Shown in pieces: positions 1 through 7,088 of a stretch of DNA of 10,308 nt (within the stretch, counting starts at the first letter, position 1; every line of letters starts with the position of its first letter). The notes below the pieces were generated by a model. That model was not told the origin of the DNA, did not search any database, and saw only the letters and a list, made by a program, of their open reading frames with translations. Location: contig CACYBT010000184.1 of assembly GCA_902772715.1 (NCBI GenBank), positions 1 through 10,308 of the forward strand. The letters are read 5' to 3'. A program made the position numbers and the translations under genes. This DNA is from an uncultured Succinivibrio sp. Lineage in GTDB: Bacteria > Pseudomonadota > Gammaproteobacteria > Enterobacterales > Succinivibrionaceae.

Positions 1-1
1 A

Positions 2-454
2 CTAGGTTCCCAGCTGTTAGTGCTTGGTGCAAGTGGACAGGTAGTGGATTTTTTCCCTGATTCAGTCTATTTGGGTGTTGCTGTGGGCATTCATTCGGTG
101 ATGGTGCTACATGTGTCGGCTATGCGAGATATTGATGAGGACAGATTATCCGGAAAAAAGACTATAGCCTCGCGGCTTGGTCATAGATTTTCGGCTGTAT
201 ATCTTGCTATCCTTTACGTAATTTCTGCGTGCTGTTCTCTAACTGCCTGTTTAACTTCACACAAGTTTTGGGAATGCATAATTGTGGGCGTGGCTCTAGT
301 ACCACTTGCCGCCTCATGTTATCGATCCTTTTCCCATTGTCTTGATAGTAAAAAGATTGCAAGTGAAAGAAAATTCTGTCTTATAGGCTGTGCTATTCAC
401 AATGTATCCTGGATTATTGTTCTTATTTTGGATTTTTGGGTTTACTATCTTTAA
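2..454 (+). CDS. menA: MenA, 1,4-dihydroxy-2-naphthoate prenyltransferase (C-terminal part, 5' end outside window)
   Basis: This integral membrane enzyme attaches a polyprenyl chain to 1,4-dihydroxy-2-naphthoate to give demethylmenaquinone. The frame is open from base 2, so the gene begins outside the window; about 150 C-terminal residues are visible, roughly half of a normal 300-residue MenA. The second aspartate-rich motif of the UbiA superfamily is present as MRDIDEDRLSGKKTIASRLG, closely matching the MenA form (RDIxxDRxxGKxTLxxRLG). Several hydrophobic segments follow, as expected for the last membrane helices. The two asparagines usual just before the RD pair are Ser-Ala here. The GTG at base 20 lies inside the conserved domain and is not the true start. 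The gene converges on trkH with a 63-base gap in which I see no clear terminator hairpin. UbiA is the main alternative, but the RD motif and the GKKT stretch favour MenA. Confidence 0.85.
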   Translation, partial: LGSQLLVLGASGQVVDFFPDSVYLGVAVGIHSVMVLHVSAMRDIDEDRLSGKKTIASRLGHRFSAVYLAILYVISACCSLTACLTSHKFWECIIVGVALVPLAASCYRSFSHCLDSKKIASERKFCLIGCAIHNVSWIIVLILDFWVYYL

Positions 455-517
455 CAAGTTAGCTGTCAAAACTAGGTTCTATTTAAATATACTCTTTGTA
501 TCTTTTTCTCGCTTTGT

Positions 518-1972
518 CTAGCGTCTGTAAAATAGCCTTGTAAAACACAAAAGCACCGGTAGAATTTCAAGTCGTCCTAAGATCATGTCACAGGAAAACA
601 GCAGACATAGAGCATCAGAAAGACCAGAGAAGTTGGTAGAAGGGTTTAAAGTACTGCCCATAGCCGGTCCAATATTTGATAAACAGGAAATGGTGGCAGT
701 AACACTGTCACCTATATTTAATCCTAAAATGGAAGCGATTATTGCAGAGATAATCAGAAAGATTATGTAGGATACAAGGTAGGTAATAACCGCAGACAGA
801 GTGCCTGGATCGATAACTTTCCCCTTAAAACGTGGTTCACTTATGATGTGCGGGTGAATTAACTTCTGCAGCTGTGTTTTATACATCGAATAGCAAATCT
901 GTAGGCGAAACGTCTTGATGCCTCCTGATGTTGAGCCCGAACAACCCCCTATGGCAATAATGAATAGAAACACCATGGAAGCGAAATGATTCCACGTGGT
1001 AAAATCTTCAAGAGCAAAACCTGTCGTTGAGGTAATAGCCACCACATTAAATAGAGCTATACGAAACGCTTTCTCAATTTCATAGTTGTTAAAAAAAATA
1101 AGGGATAGGGCTATTACTACAGTGACAATAAGATTTATGAAAAAGAAGCCTTTTACCTGTTGATCTTTAAATAGATCAAGATAGTTGCCCGCGATTGAGG
1201 ATAGAATGAGCATAAAAGGGCATGAGGAAATAAACATGAAGGCCACTGCCGTATACTGTATAAAAGGTGTCGTGCCATTCATGGAACTGTCGTTTGGTGT
1301 CATGCCACCCGTTGCCACTGTACTCATAGCAGTAGTCAGAGCGCGGAAAAATGAGAAACCTCCGACCATATAGAGGGCGGTACAGGCTATAAGAACAGCA
1401 ATATACCAAATGAGAAGGGACAGAGCCATAATTTTAATATGCGGAGTATACTTGGCTGAATCATCAAAGGAGCTCGATTCTGTTCTAAAGATACTCATTC
1501 CACCCATGGCTGAAATTGGCAGAATGATTACCGCTAACGCCACGAATCCCACTCCACCGACATACTGCAGAATAGCTCGCCACAGCAGAATGGAGTGAGG
1601 CCTTGAATCAAGATCTGTAATAACTGTGGAACCTGTAGTTGACAAGGCAGAGCACGATTCGAAAATGGCCTGACTGATACTGATATCAGATAGAGCGTAA
1701 TAAAAGGGTATGGCTGAAATAAGAGAGACTATGACCCATAATGAGGTGGTAAACAGGAATAAAACACGCAGGGAAGGATATTGTCCTGCACCTTCACCGA
1801 TTTTCTTAAAGATACAACTTAATAAAATACTGATGCCGCCAGATACATAAAATGCTGAAATGGCACTTGAAGCATTCAGATAGGCGCAAATGGTCGGTAT
1901 AAAAGCAATGATCCCAAACACAAACAGTGCGGGAGTCAGAAGTTTGGCAACAAGACGAAAATCTACAACCAC
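518..1972 (-). CDS. trkH: TrkH, potassium uptake membrane subunit
   Basis: TrkH is the pore-forming inner-membrane subunit of the Trk potassium uptake system, gated by cytoplasmic TrkA. The protein is highly hydrophobic and shows the four selectivity-filter repeats, each with its filter glycine: STTGST (Gly about 114), ATGGM (about 222), STTGFA (about 318) and SNIGPA (about 435). The third repeat is followed by the characteristic stretch IGGCSGSTSGGIK, and the protein ends with GRLEILPVLLCFTRLFYRR, like other TrkH C-termini. The GTG at 1972 is chosen because it gives 484 residues (E. coli TrkH has 483), places MVVDFR against the E. coli MHFR start, and has a weak GGA about 7 bases upstream. 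A TTG at 1984 in the same frame would add four residues and has no visible ribosome site. The start overlaps the end of trkA, implying translational coupling. Confidence 0.93.
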   Translation of the reverse strand: MVVDFRLVAKLLTPALFVFGIIAFIPTICAYLNASSAISAFYVSGGISILLSCIFKKIGEGAGQYPSLRVLFLFTTSLWVIVSLISAIPFYYALSDISISQAIFESCSALSTTGSTVITDLDSRPHSILLWRAILQYVGGVGFVALAVIILPISAMGGMSIFRTESSSFDDSAKYTPHIKIMALSLLIWYIAVLIACTALYMVGGFSFFRALTTAMSTVATGGMTPNDSSMNGTTPFIQYTAVAFMFISSCPFMLILSSIAGNYLDLFKDQQVKGFFFINLIVTVVIALSLIFFNNYEIEKAFRIALFNVVAITSTTGFALEDFTTWNHFASMVFLFIIAIGGCSGSTSGGIKTFRLQICYSMYKTQLQKLIHPHIISEPRFKGKVIDPGTLSAVITYLVSYIIFLIISAIIASILGLNIGDSVTATISCLSNIGPAMGSTLNPSTNFSGLSDALCLLFSCDMILGRLEILPVLLCFTRLFYRR

Positions 1973-3375
1973 GATGGTATCCAATTTGAACGAGGACGGA
2001 ACATTTTTACTAGCTTTCTCATTTGTGTATGGTCATCTAAAAACGCGATGATATGATCCTTGGCAGCAAACACAAATTTGTCGTCAATTCTCAGAAATCT
2101 TTTATTGCGACTAACCATGCCTAAGGTAACACCACGAGGCAGGTTCAAATCTGAGAGTTTTCTGCCGATGACCTGCGAACTTGATTTACTGCCTTCGAGC
2201 ACGAGTTCAATTGCCTCAGCCTTGCCCTGTCGGAACAGACTTACCGACTCAACTCCTTCCTGACGAATGGAGGTCAGGAGGGCAGAAATGATGGAGTCCT
2301 TGGGCATGATCACGGAATTTATTTCACTGTAATCATTGTCGGTTAACTGAATATAACCGTCACCTTTAATAATCGCTGCTGTTTGCACATTGTGCATACG
2401 GCGCATGATAAGTGAGGACATGATATTAGTTTCATCAAAAGGGGTCGCAGCGATGTACAGATCCGATTTATCAAGATTTTCTTCACGAATAAAATCCATA
2501 TCTGTAGGATCAGCGTTAAAAATCTGGGCACTTGAGGAATGTAGGCTTATGGCCGAACGACGTGCGCGGTCGGCGTCGGATTCAATAAGTTTAATACTAT
2601 AGTTTTCTGACAGTGTTTTGGCAAGAAAATCAGCAATATGTGTTCCTCCAGAAATAGTAATAAATCTTTTAGGAACAGGCAGATCACGAAAAGCTCGCAG
2701 ATGGTGTTTAATGTTTTCACGTATACAGCAGAAGAATACTTCATCCCCCTGTACAAAGATTTCGTTATCCAATTTACTGAGATATTTTACATTCCCGTAG
2801 GGATCTCGCCGATAGATTGCCAGGACAACAGCATCCGCAGCATCAAACTTGTTAAAGTCTGCTACAAGTTTGCCGCACATTTTGCCATCTGAGTTAACCT
2901 TGGTACTGACCACGGCCAAAGTTCCCTTGCAGAAGGAACCAAACGCATTGATCCCTGGAAAGTCTACCTTTGCCTTGATTGTATTAGTGACAGCATCCTC
3001 TGTTGAAATAATATGGTCGATGGGAATACCGTTTCTGCCAAAGAGAATATCACGTTCCCCAAGATAGTCCTGAGCGCGCAGACGAGCAATGGTTCTGGTG
3101 ATTTTGAATAGAAAATGTGCGACCGAGCAGGCCGTAATATTTACTTCATCTTCTGAAGTGGTAGCAACTAGAAGTTCGGTATTTTTGGCTCCTGCTTTCC
3201 TTAAGGTTTCAGGAGAGGCGGGATTGCCCACTACACATCTTAGGTCAATACGGTTGGCAATATCTGCCAATTTGTCAGAATCCTTGTCGGCGATGGTAAC
3301 AGCATGTCCAGCATCAACAAGGTATTTTGCAAGCTCAAGGCTGACATCTCCAGATCCTAAAATGATAATTTTCAT
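1963..3375 (-). CDS. trkA: TrkA, potassium uptake regulatory NAD-binding protein
   Basis: TrkA is the peripheral cytoplasmic subunit that binds nucleotides and gates TrkH. At 470 residues it is slightly longer than E. coli TrkA (458). It has two tandem RCK units, each an N-terminal Rossmann domain (TrkA_N) and a C-terminal domain (TrkA_C): residues about 1-120 and 140-225, then 235-355 and 375-455. The first Rossmann loop reads ILGSGDVS with Asp30 at the end of strand 2; the second reads ISGGTHIA with Glu265. Family-typical stretches include ATTSEDEVN, IPIDHIIS, KLIESD, DETNIMSSL, ISALL and GKAEAIEL. In both loops the last glycine of GxGxxG is replaced (Ser12, Ala248), and the second loop also has Thr245 where a glycine is usual. 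The ATG lies only 3 bases after the rsmB stop. The neighbour trkH encodes its partner. Confidence 0.95.
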   Translation of the reverse strand: MKIIILGSGDVSLELAKYLVDAGHAVTIADKDSDKLADIANRIDLRCVVGNPASPETLRKAGAKNTELLVATTSEDEVNITACSVAHFLFKITRTIARLRAQDYLGERDILFGRNGIPIDHIISTEDAVTNTIKAKVDFPGINAFGSFCKGTLAVVSTKVNSDGKMCGKLVADFNKFDAADAVVLAIYRRDPYGNVKYLSKLDNEIFVQGDEVFFCCIRENIKHHLRAFRDLPVPKRFITISGGTHIADFLAKTLSENYSIKLIESDADRARRSAISLHSSSAQIFNADPTDMDFIREENLDKSDLYIAATPFDETNIMSSLIMRRMHNVQTAAIIKGDGYIQLTDNDYSEINSVIMPKDSIISALLTSIRQEGVESVSLFRQGKAEAIELVLEGSKSSSQVIGRKLSDLNLPRGVTLGMVSRNKRFLRIDDKFVFAAKDHIIAFLDDHTQMRKLVKMFRPRSNWIPSWL

Positions 3376-3378
3376 ATA

Positions 3379-4698
3379 TTAGTCTTTGATAAATCTTGCG
3401 TAAAAAAAACCGTCTCCACCATCCTCTCCTGGTAGTCTCTGGTAGTAACCACAGACTTGTCCTTTATGGGAGAAAGGATAAAGATGTACTGTGTGGTGAC
3501 GCTCTAAAAACTGCTCTACCTGTAAAGTATTTTCCTCGTGCAAAATTGAGCATGTAGTATACAACAAAATTCCGCCTTTTTTTACTTTCGTAAGAGCGTG
3601 GTCCAGGATCCTGCTTTGAGTAGCAACTAGAGTGGCAATATCTTTCTGGCGTCTTAGCCACTTAATGTCCGGATGTCGGCGGATAACTCCGGTACCAGAG
3701 CAAGGTGCATCAACAAGTACCCGGTCAAACTCACCTTCGATACTTGTAAGACCTTGACTTGCATCGAGGCAGAGGCATTGAGGGGAACGTCCAAGTCGTT
3801 TGAAGTTTTCTTGCATGGTTGTCATGCGAGCCATATCAATTTCACATGAAGTTAGGCTGACATTTGCCAGATCGAGAATATGCGCACTCTTACCGCCAGG
3901 GGCCGCACAGGTATCCAAAACCCTCTGGCCATCCTCTAGTTTAAGTAGAGTTGATGCATACTGTGCTGAAAAATCCTGTACACTCACCAGCCCTTCTTTG
4001 AAAAAGGGGAGTTTGTCAACTGTAAGTGCCTTCTCAATTAGTAGAGTTGAAGGCATATCTGCATATGATTTGGAGACAATTCCCTGTTTTTCAAGGATTT
4101 TCTGAAATTCTGTGGTGGCTATTTTGGAATTCTCCACCCTTATAAATAGCGGAGCCTTGTTATTGGAATTTTCAAGAATACTTTGGTATTCTCGCGGATA
4201 TTCTTCATGGATCTTGTTATAAAGCCAGTCTGGCATTGAATACCTAATGGCAGGATTGTCGCTATCCTTTAACTGTTTACCCTCACGAATAAAGTTGCGA
4301 AGGATGGCATTGACGGCATTACAATAATTTCTGCATTTTAAAAAACGACAGGCTTCAACAGTGACATCTACACAGGCATGATCCGGAACCCGCATCATGG
4401 TTAACTGATAGAAGGCACATAGCAGCAGAGTATAGGGAAGAAAAAAAGCACCTTTGACATTTTTCTTCAAAAAATCTTTTAAGGTATTGTCAAGAAGACG
4501 ACGATGTCTGAGTGTGCCGTATACAATTTCCTGCAATAGTCCTTTATCAAGAGCAGATAGTTCGGATAAAGCTTTTGGCAGGGTATTATTAAGGGATTTT
4601 CCCTTAATAATACCTAAAACGCAGTTGGCTGCGTGCACTCTTACCATAACACCTGCAGGTATGTGTGTAGAGACTGATTTAAATGAAGTGCTGCGCAT
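3379..4698 (-). CDS. rsmB: RsmB, 16S rRNA (cytosine-967-C5)-methyltransferase
   Basis: RsmB (Sun/Fmu) uses SAM to methylate C5 of C967 in 16S rRNA during 30S assembly. The protein has 439 residues (E. coli 429). Residues about 15-150 form the NusB-like RNA-binding domain (LDKGLLQEIVYGTLRHRR; NAILRNFIRE). The Rossmann methyltransferase domain carries the SAM motif DTCAAPGGK (262-270), DAPCSGTGVIRRHPDIKWLR (from 330, with Cys333) and YTTCSI with the catalytic Cys383; the pair of cysteines is diagnostic of RNA m5C methyltransferases. It ends in GDGFFYARF, as the family does. The ATG at 4698 has AGGA 8 bases upstream, overlapping the fmt stop, which supports this start although it adds about ten residues relative to E. 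coli. The order def-fmt-rsmB-trkA matches E. coli. A perfect 15-bp inverted repeat covers codons 29-39 (see separate entry). Confidence 0.96.
   Translation of the reverse strand: MRSTSFKSVSTHIPAGVMVRVHAANCVLGIIKGKSLNNTLPKALSELSALDKGLLQEIVYGTLRHRRLLDNTLKDFLKKNVKGAFFLPYTLLLCAFYQLTMMRVPDHACVDVTVEACRFLKCRNYCNAVNAILRNFIREGKQLKDSDNPAIRYSMPDWLYNKIHEEYPREYQSILENSNNKAPLFIRVENSKIATTEFQKILEKQGIVSKSYADMPSTLLIEKALTVDKLPFFKEGLVSVQDFSAQYASTLLKLEDGQRVLDTCAAPGGKSAHILDLANVSLTSCEIDMARMTTMQENFKRLGRSPQCLCLDASQGLTSIEGEFDRVLVDAPCSGTGVIRRHPDIKWLRRQKDIATLVATQSRILDHALTKVKKGGILLYTTCSILHEENTLQVEQFLERHHTVHLYPFSHKGQVCGYYQRLPGEDGGDGFFYARFIKD
4582..4614. repeat. Perfect 15-bp inverted repeat with 3-base loop inside rsmB
   Basis: On the plus strand the left arm is GGTATTATTAAGGGA (4582-4596), the loop is TTT, and the right arm is TCCCTTAATAATACC (4600-4614). 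All 15 pairs match, and bases 4581 and 4615 could add a G-U pair in plus-strand RNA. In rsmB mRNA it would form a strong hairpin with an AAA loop about 85 bases after the start codon, covering codons 29-39 (Gly-Ile-Ile-Lys-Gly-Lys-Ser-Leu-Asn-Asn-Thr). No U-run follows on either strand, so it is not a canonical Rho-independent terminator. The reading frame is intact, and from memory of E. coli RsmB the region aligns with only a one-residue difference, so this is not an inserted element. That the repeat exists is certain; its role is unknown. Confidence 0.95.
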
Positions 4699-4708
4699 AG
4701 CTCATATC

Positions 4709-5656
4709 CTAAAATTCAAGGATCCTGCCTACAGCAAAAACATCTTTTTTTGAGCGACAGAAGTCACAGGCCTTCACTCTCCCTCTACCAGGAGCCTGTA
4801 GGGTTTCAATACACAGTATGTCTTTTGAGGTCTTAATAAGTAGTCCTCTGTTATCACATCCTAAAATTGTGCCAGGTTGTGCGGGGGAGTCAGATGTCAC
4901 CACGCTTGAAGTAAAGATCTTGTATATCACATCATCAAGCCTTATTGTAGCCACAGGCCATGGATACAGACCGCGTACCTCGCGCTCCAGTGTTTTAGCA
5001 TCTTTTGAAAAATTAAGTGCAGACTCTTCCTTGGTTATTTTTTTTGCATAGGTAACCTTATTTTCGTCTTGTGGAGTAGCACAGAGACTCCCATCTATGA
5101 TTTTAGGTAGGTTATCTACGAGAGTTTTGGCCCCTAGTTCGGCAAGATTATTGAACAGTGATTCTGAAGTATCAGTAGGCAGGATTTTAAGAGTGGCATA
5201 AGTGTATATATCACCAGCATCCAGAGCATCCGCAATTTTCATGATAGTGACTCCGGTGGTATCCTGTCCCTCCAAAAGTGCACGCTGAATAGGTGCTGCT
5301 CCACGGTATAAAGGCAGCAGAGAAGCATGAACATTGATAGCACCAAGGGATAGGGAAGTTAACAGACGGTGCGGTAAAATAAGTCCGTAGGCCACGACAA
5401 TAAGTAGGGATGCCCCGAGCCGAATAAATTCGTCAATATCCTCCTCGCGCTTAAAGTTCAGTGGAGTGTATACCGGAATTCCTTCCTTTTGTGCTATAAC
5501 TTTGCAGGGTGATGGACAAAGAGTATGCCCGCGCCCTTTAGGACGGTCGGGCTGGGTATATACTGCAAGGGGACGAATCCCTTTTTTCAAAAGAGCCTCA
5601 AGGTGTACCGCAGCAAAATCAGGTGTACCTGCAAAAATAATCTTGGTGTTATCCAC
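4709..5656 (-). CDS. fmt: Fmt, methionyl-tRNA formyltransferase
   Basis: Fmt transfers a formyl group from 10-formyltetrahydrofolate to Met-tRNAfMet, making the bacterial initiator tRNA. At 315 residues it equals E. coli Fmt. The N-terminal formyltransferase domain starts IIFAGTPDFAAVHLEALL and contains GRG...PSP (about 41-50), the folate-site motif NVHASLLPLYRGAAPIQRAL with Asn108 and His110, and LDAGD with Asp146; these correspond to the catalytic Asn, His and Asp of E. coli Fmt. The C-terminal tRNA-binding OB domain covers about residues 205-315 (LYPWPVA, QAPGRGRV). The start codon is GTG (5656), supported by GAGG about 10 bases upstream at the end of def and by alignment of the first residues. 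Five bases separate it from the def stop. It is paired with def, which removes the formyl group it adds. Confidence 0.97.
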   Translation of the reverse strand: MDNTKIIFAGTPDFAAVHLEALLKKGIRPLAVYTQPDRPKGRGHTLCPSPCKVIAQKEGIPVYTPLNFKREEDIDEFIRLGASLLIVVAYGLILPHRLLTSLSLGAINVHASLLPLYRGAAPIQRALLEGQDTTGVTIMKIADALDAGDIYTYATLKILPTDTSESLFNNLAELGAKTLVDNLPKIIDGSLCATPQDENKVTYAKKITKEESALNFSKDAKTLEREVRGLYPWPVATIRLDDVIYKIFTSSVVTSDSPAQPGTILGCDNRGLLIKTSKDILCIETLQAPGRGRVKACDFCRSKKDVFAVGRILEF

Positions 5657-5661
5657 GCTTT

Positions 5662-6186
5662 TTAATCCTCACTAGCGGTGCCGTGTTTTTTTAGTTTATT
5701 TATAAGACGTTCTCTTTTTAAGCGTGATAACATGTCCACAAAAACTTTGCCATGCAGGTGATCGATTTCATGCTGCAGACAGATGGCCAAAAGACCATCT
5801 ACATTATCAAAATGCTGTTCTTTACCATCTAAATCCTGATATTTCACGCTAACTCTTTCATAACGCTGAACCTTATCCTTATATCCCGGCACGCTCAGGC
5901 ATCCTTCCTCTGATTCAATTAACTCTCCATCTTTGCTTACTATTTCAGGATTAATGAGGACAACCTTGTTGTTACCCTGTGAGCCGTCATCATCAGGAAT
6001 ATCTATGACAACAATTTTTTTGTTTTCTGCAATTTGCGGACCAGCCAGACCGATACCTTCGTTCTCATACATGGTTTCGAACATGTCGTCTGCAAGTTCT
6101 TTTAATTTATCATCAAATACAGTGATAGTTTTGTTTGGTTTGCGCAGGATCTCATCTGGATAGACGATTACGGTTCTTATGGTCAT
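5662..6186 (-). CDS. def: Def, peptide deformylase
   Basis: Def is a metal-dependent hydrolase (usually Fe2+) that removes the N-formyl group from nascent polypeptides. At 174 residues it is close to E. coli Def (169). All three family motifs are visible: GIGLAGPQI (44-52, motif I, with the active-site Gln51), EGCLS (94-98, metal ligand Cys96) and QHEIDH (138-143, ligands His139 and His143 with catalytic Glu140). Motif I has Gly49 where alanine is more usual, a mild change. It is the first gene of the minus-strand run def-fmt-rsmB-trkA-trkH. The ATG at 6186 has AAAAGG about 10 bases upstream. Its promoter must lie in the divergent intergenic region. Motif completeness suggests an active enzyme. 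Confidence 0.97.
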   Translation of the reverse strand: MTIRTVIVYPDEILRKPNKTITVFDDKLKELADDMFETMYENEGIGLAGPQIAENKKIVVIDIPDDDGSQGNNKVVLINPEIVSKDGELIESEEGCLSVPGYKDKVQRYERVSVKYQDLDGKEQHFDNVDGLLAICLQHEIDHLHGKVFVDMLSRLKRERLINKLKKHGTASED

Positions 6187-6398
6187 AATGTTAAAGCCTT
6201 TTGTTAAACATGTGCATCAGCCTATCACCCATCTGGGATATCTATAAATATTATTTGGATTAGCACATAGATTTTGCATCTTTTTTATACAGATTTCTAA
6301 TTTCTAAATTTACCATTATATAATGTTTTACATTATTTTTTTAGATTGTTTAAGGTACCTACATACCTCCTGGTAGTCATAAGGAAATGGAGCAGAAG
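6187..6398. promoter_or_regulatory. Divergent intergenic region with palindromic TATAAT-type element
   Basis: This AT-rich stretch lies between the divergent starts of def and yrdD and should hold promoters for both runs. The clearest element is the 12-base perfect palindrome CATTATATAATG (6314-6325), which contains a consensus -10 hexamer TATAAT on the plus strand (6319-6324) and another on the minus strand (6320 down to 6315). For the plus strand a weak -35 (TTTCTA, 6295-6300) sits 18 bases upstream; no good -35 is visible for the minus strand. Just downstream, ATAATGT (6320-6326) and ACATTAT (6330-6336) form a 7-bp inverted repeat with loop TTT, followed by a T-run; it could be an operator or a weak terminator. 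A promoter for each direction is a safe inference, but the exact sites are not. Confidence 0.5.
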
Positions 6399-6401
6399 AT
6401 G
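6389..6401 (+). promoter_or_regulatory. Ribosome binding site that decides the yrdD start
   Basis: GGAG (6389-6392) stands 6 bases before the ATG at 6399. The alternative in-frame ATG at 6387 has its AAGGA (6381-6385) only one base away, too close for normal ribosome placement. The 6399 start is therefore preferred. Confidence 0.55.
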
Positions 6402-7070
6402 CATAGTGATACTATGCTTGATGGAGAGCAAGAGAACAGGGTAGAGGAACAAGAGAACTCAGTATCTTTGGAACAGTCTGATTATGAAGCAAGTCCTAAA
6501 CATACAGAGTCAACAGTGGCAGATGAGCCCCTAAGTCTTGGTGAGAATTCTGATGATGTCTGTCCTTTGTGTGGTCAGCCACTGGTTTTAAGACATTCTA
6601 ATCGTGGTCTGTTCTTAGGATGTTCTAATTACCCGCAGTGCTCATATCTTAAGCCTGTATCTGTAAGCCATACAGTAAAAACCATGGTGGAATTGTCTAA
6701 AGAGTGCCCTTGGTGCGGGCATAATCTTGAAATAAAAAAAGGACGTTTTGGCATGTTTGTGGGATGTTCCAACTACCCGGAATGTCAGTATATCTATAAA
6801 CCTACAAATACCACGGATATTACCTGTCCGATTTGTAAAAAAGGGAAACTCACCCAACGACAAGGACGCAACGGAAAGTTTTTTTATGGATGTGACAATT
6901 ACCCTACTTGTAAATTTACGACTCCAGGAAAACCGGTTTCGAGGGTATGTCAAGACTGTGGCTTTACAGTAATGTATGAGAAGAAATTTAAAAAAGGTAT
7001 TGGTCTTGTGTGTGGCAATACATTATGTGCAAGTAGAAAAAAACGCAAACATATAATAGTAAGAACATAG
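6399..7070 (+). CDS. yrdD: YrdD-like protein with four topoisomerase-type C4 zinc ribbons
   Basis: This protein resembles the C-terminal zinc-finger part of DNA topoisomerase I without the catalytic domain; its role is not established. From the ATG at 6399 it has 223 residues (four more if translation starts at 6387). The first 50 or so residues are acidic, polar and probably disordered. Four CxxC...C zinc ribbons follow, with cysteines at about 55/58/75/81, 103/106/123/129, 143/146/165/171 and 184/187/205/210. The first three end in the zf-C4_Topoisom signature GCSNYPxC or GCDNYPTC; the fourth is more divergent (VCGNTLC). It ends in a basic tail (RKKRKH), which suggests nucleic-acid binding. 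In E. coli yrdD lies between smg and tsaC; here it is the first gene of the plus-strand operon, 18 bases before purE. Confidence 0.88.
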   Translation: MHSDTMLDGEQENRVEEQENSVSLEQSDYEASPKHTESTVADEPLSLGENSDDVCPLCGQPLVLRHSNRGLFLGCSNYPQCSYLKPVSVSHTVKTMVELSKECPWCGHNLEIKKGRFGMFVGCSNYPECQYIYKPTNTTDITCPICKKGKLTQRQGRNGKFFYGCDNYPTCKFTTPGKPVSRVCQDCGFTVMYEKKFKKGIGLVCGNTLCASRKKRKHIIVRT

Positions 7071-7088
7071 TTTAAAAGGAGAAAACTT

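Noticed and set aside
455..517. Possible bidirectional terminator between menA and trkH
   Set aside because: The only stem found (CGCT/AGCG at the trkH end) has four pairs and is not followed by a proper T-run.
2258..2279. 7-bp inverted repeat TCCTGAC/GTCAGGA inside trkA
   Set aside because: Repeats of this size are expected by chance in 10 kb, and it lies in conserved coding sequence.
2384..2396. TGCACA-T-TGTGCA palindrome inside trkA
   Set aside because: Six-pair palindromes are expected a few times in a window this size, and the location is mid-gene.
3427..3450. Short direct repeat TCTCTGGTAGT-like in the rsmB 3' end, with a similar string near 6367
   Set aside because: The shared string is about ten bases and appears in unrelated contexts, so it is consistent with chance.
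3800..4105. A 101-residue plus-strand frame opposite rsmB
   Set aside because: It lies wholly antisense to the conserved methyltransferase domain and shows no family motif of its own.
7043..7057. ACGCAAAC, a perfect PurR half-site, beside TATAAT just upstream of purE
   Set aside because: The second operator half matches at only about two of eight positions, there is no acceptable -35, and the bases encode the yrdD C-terminus. A half-site of eight bases is not enough.
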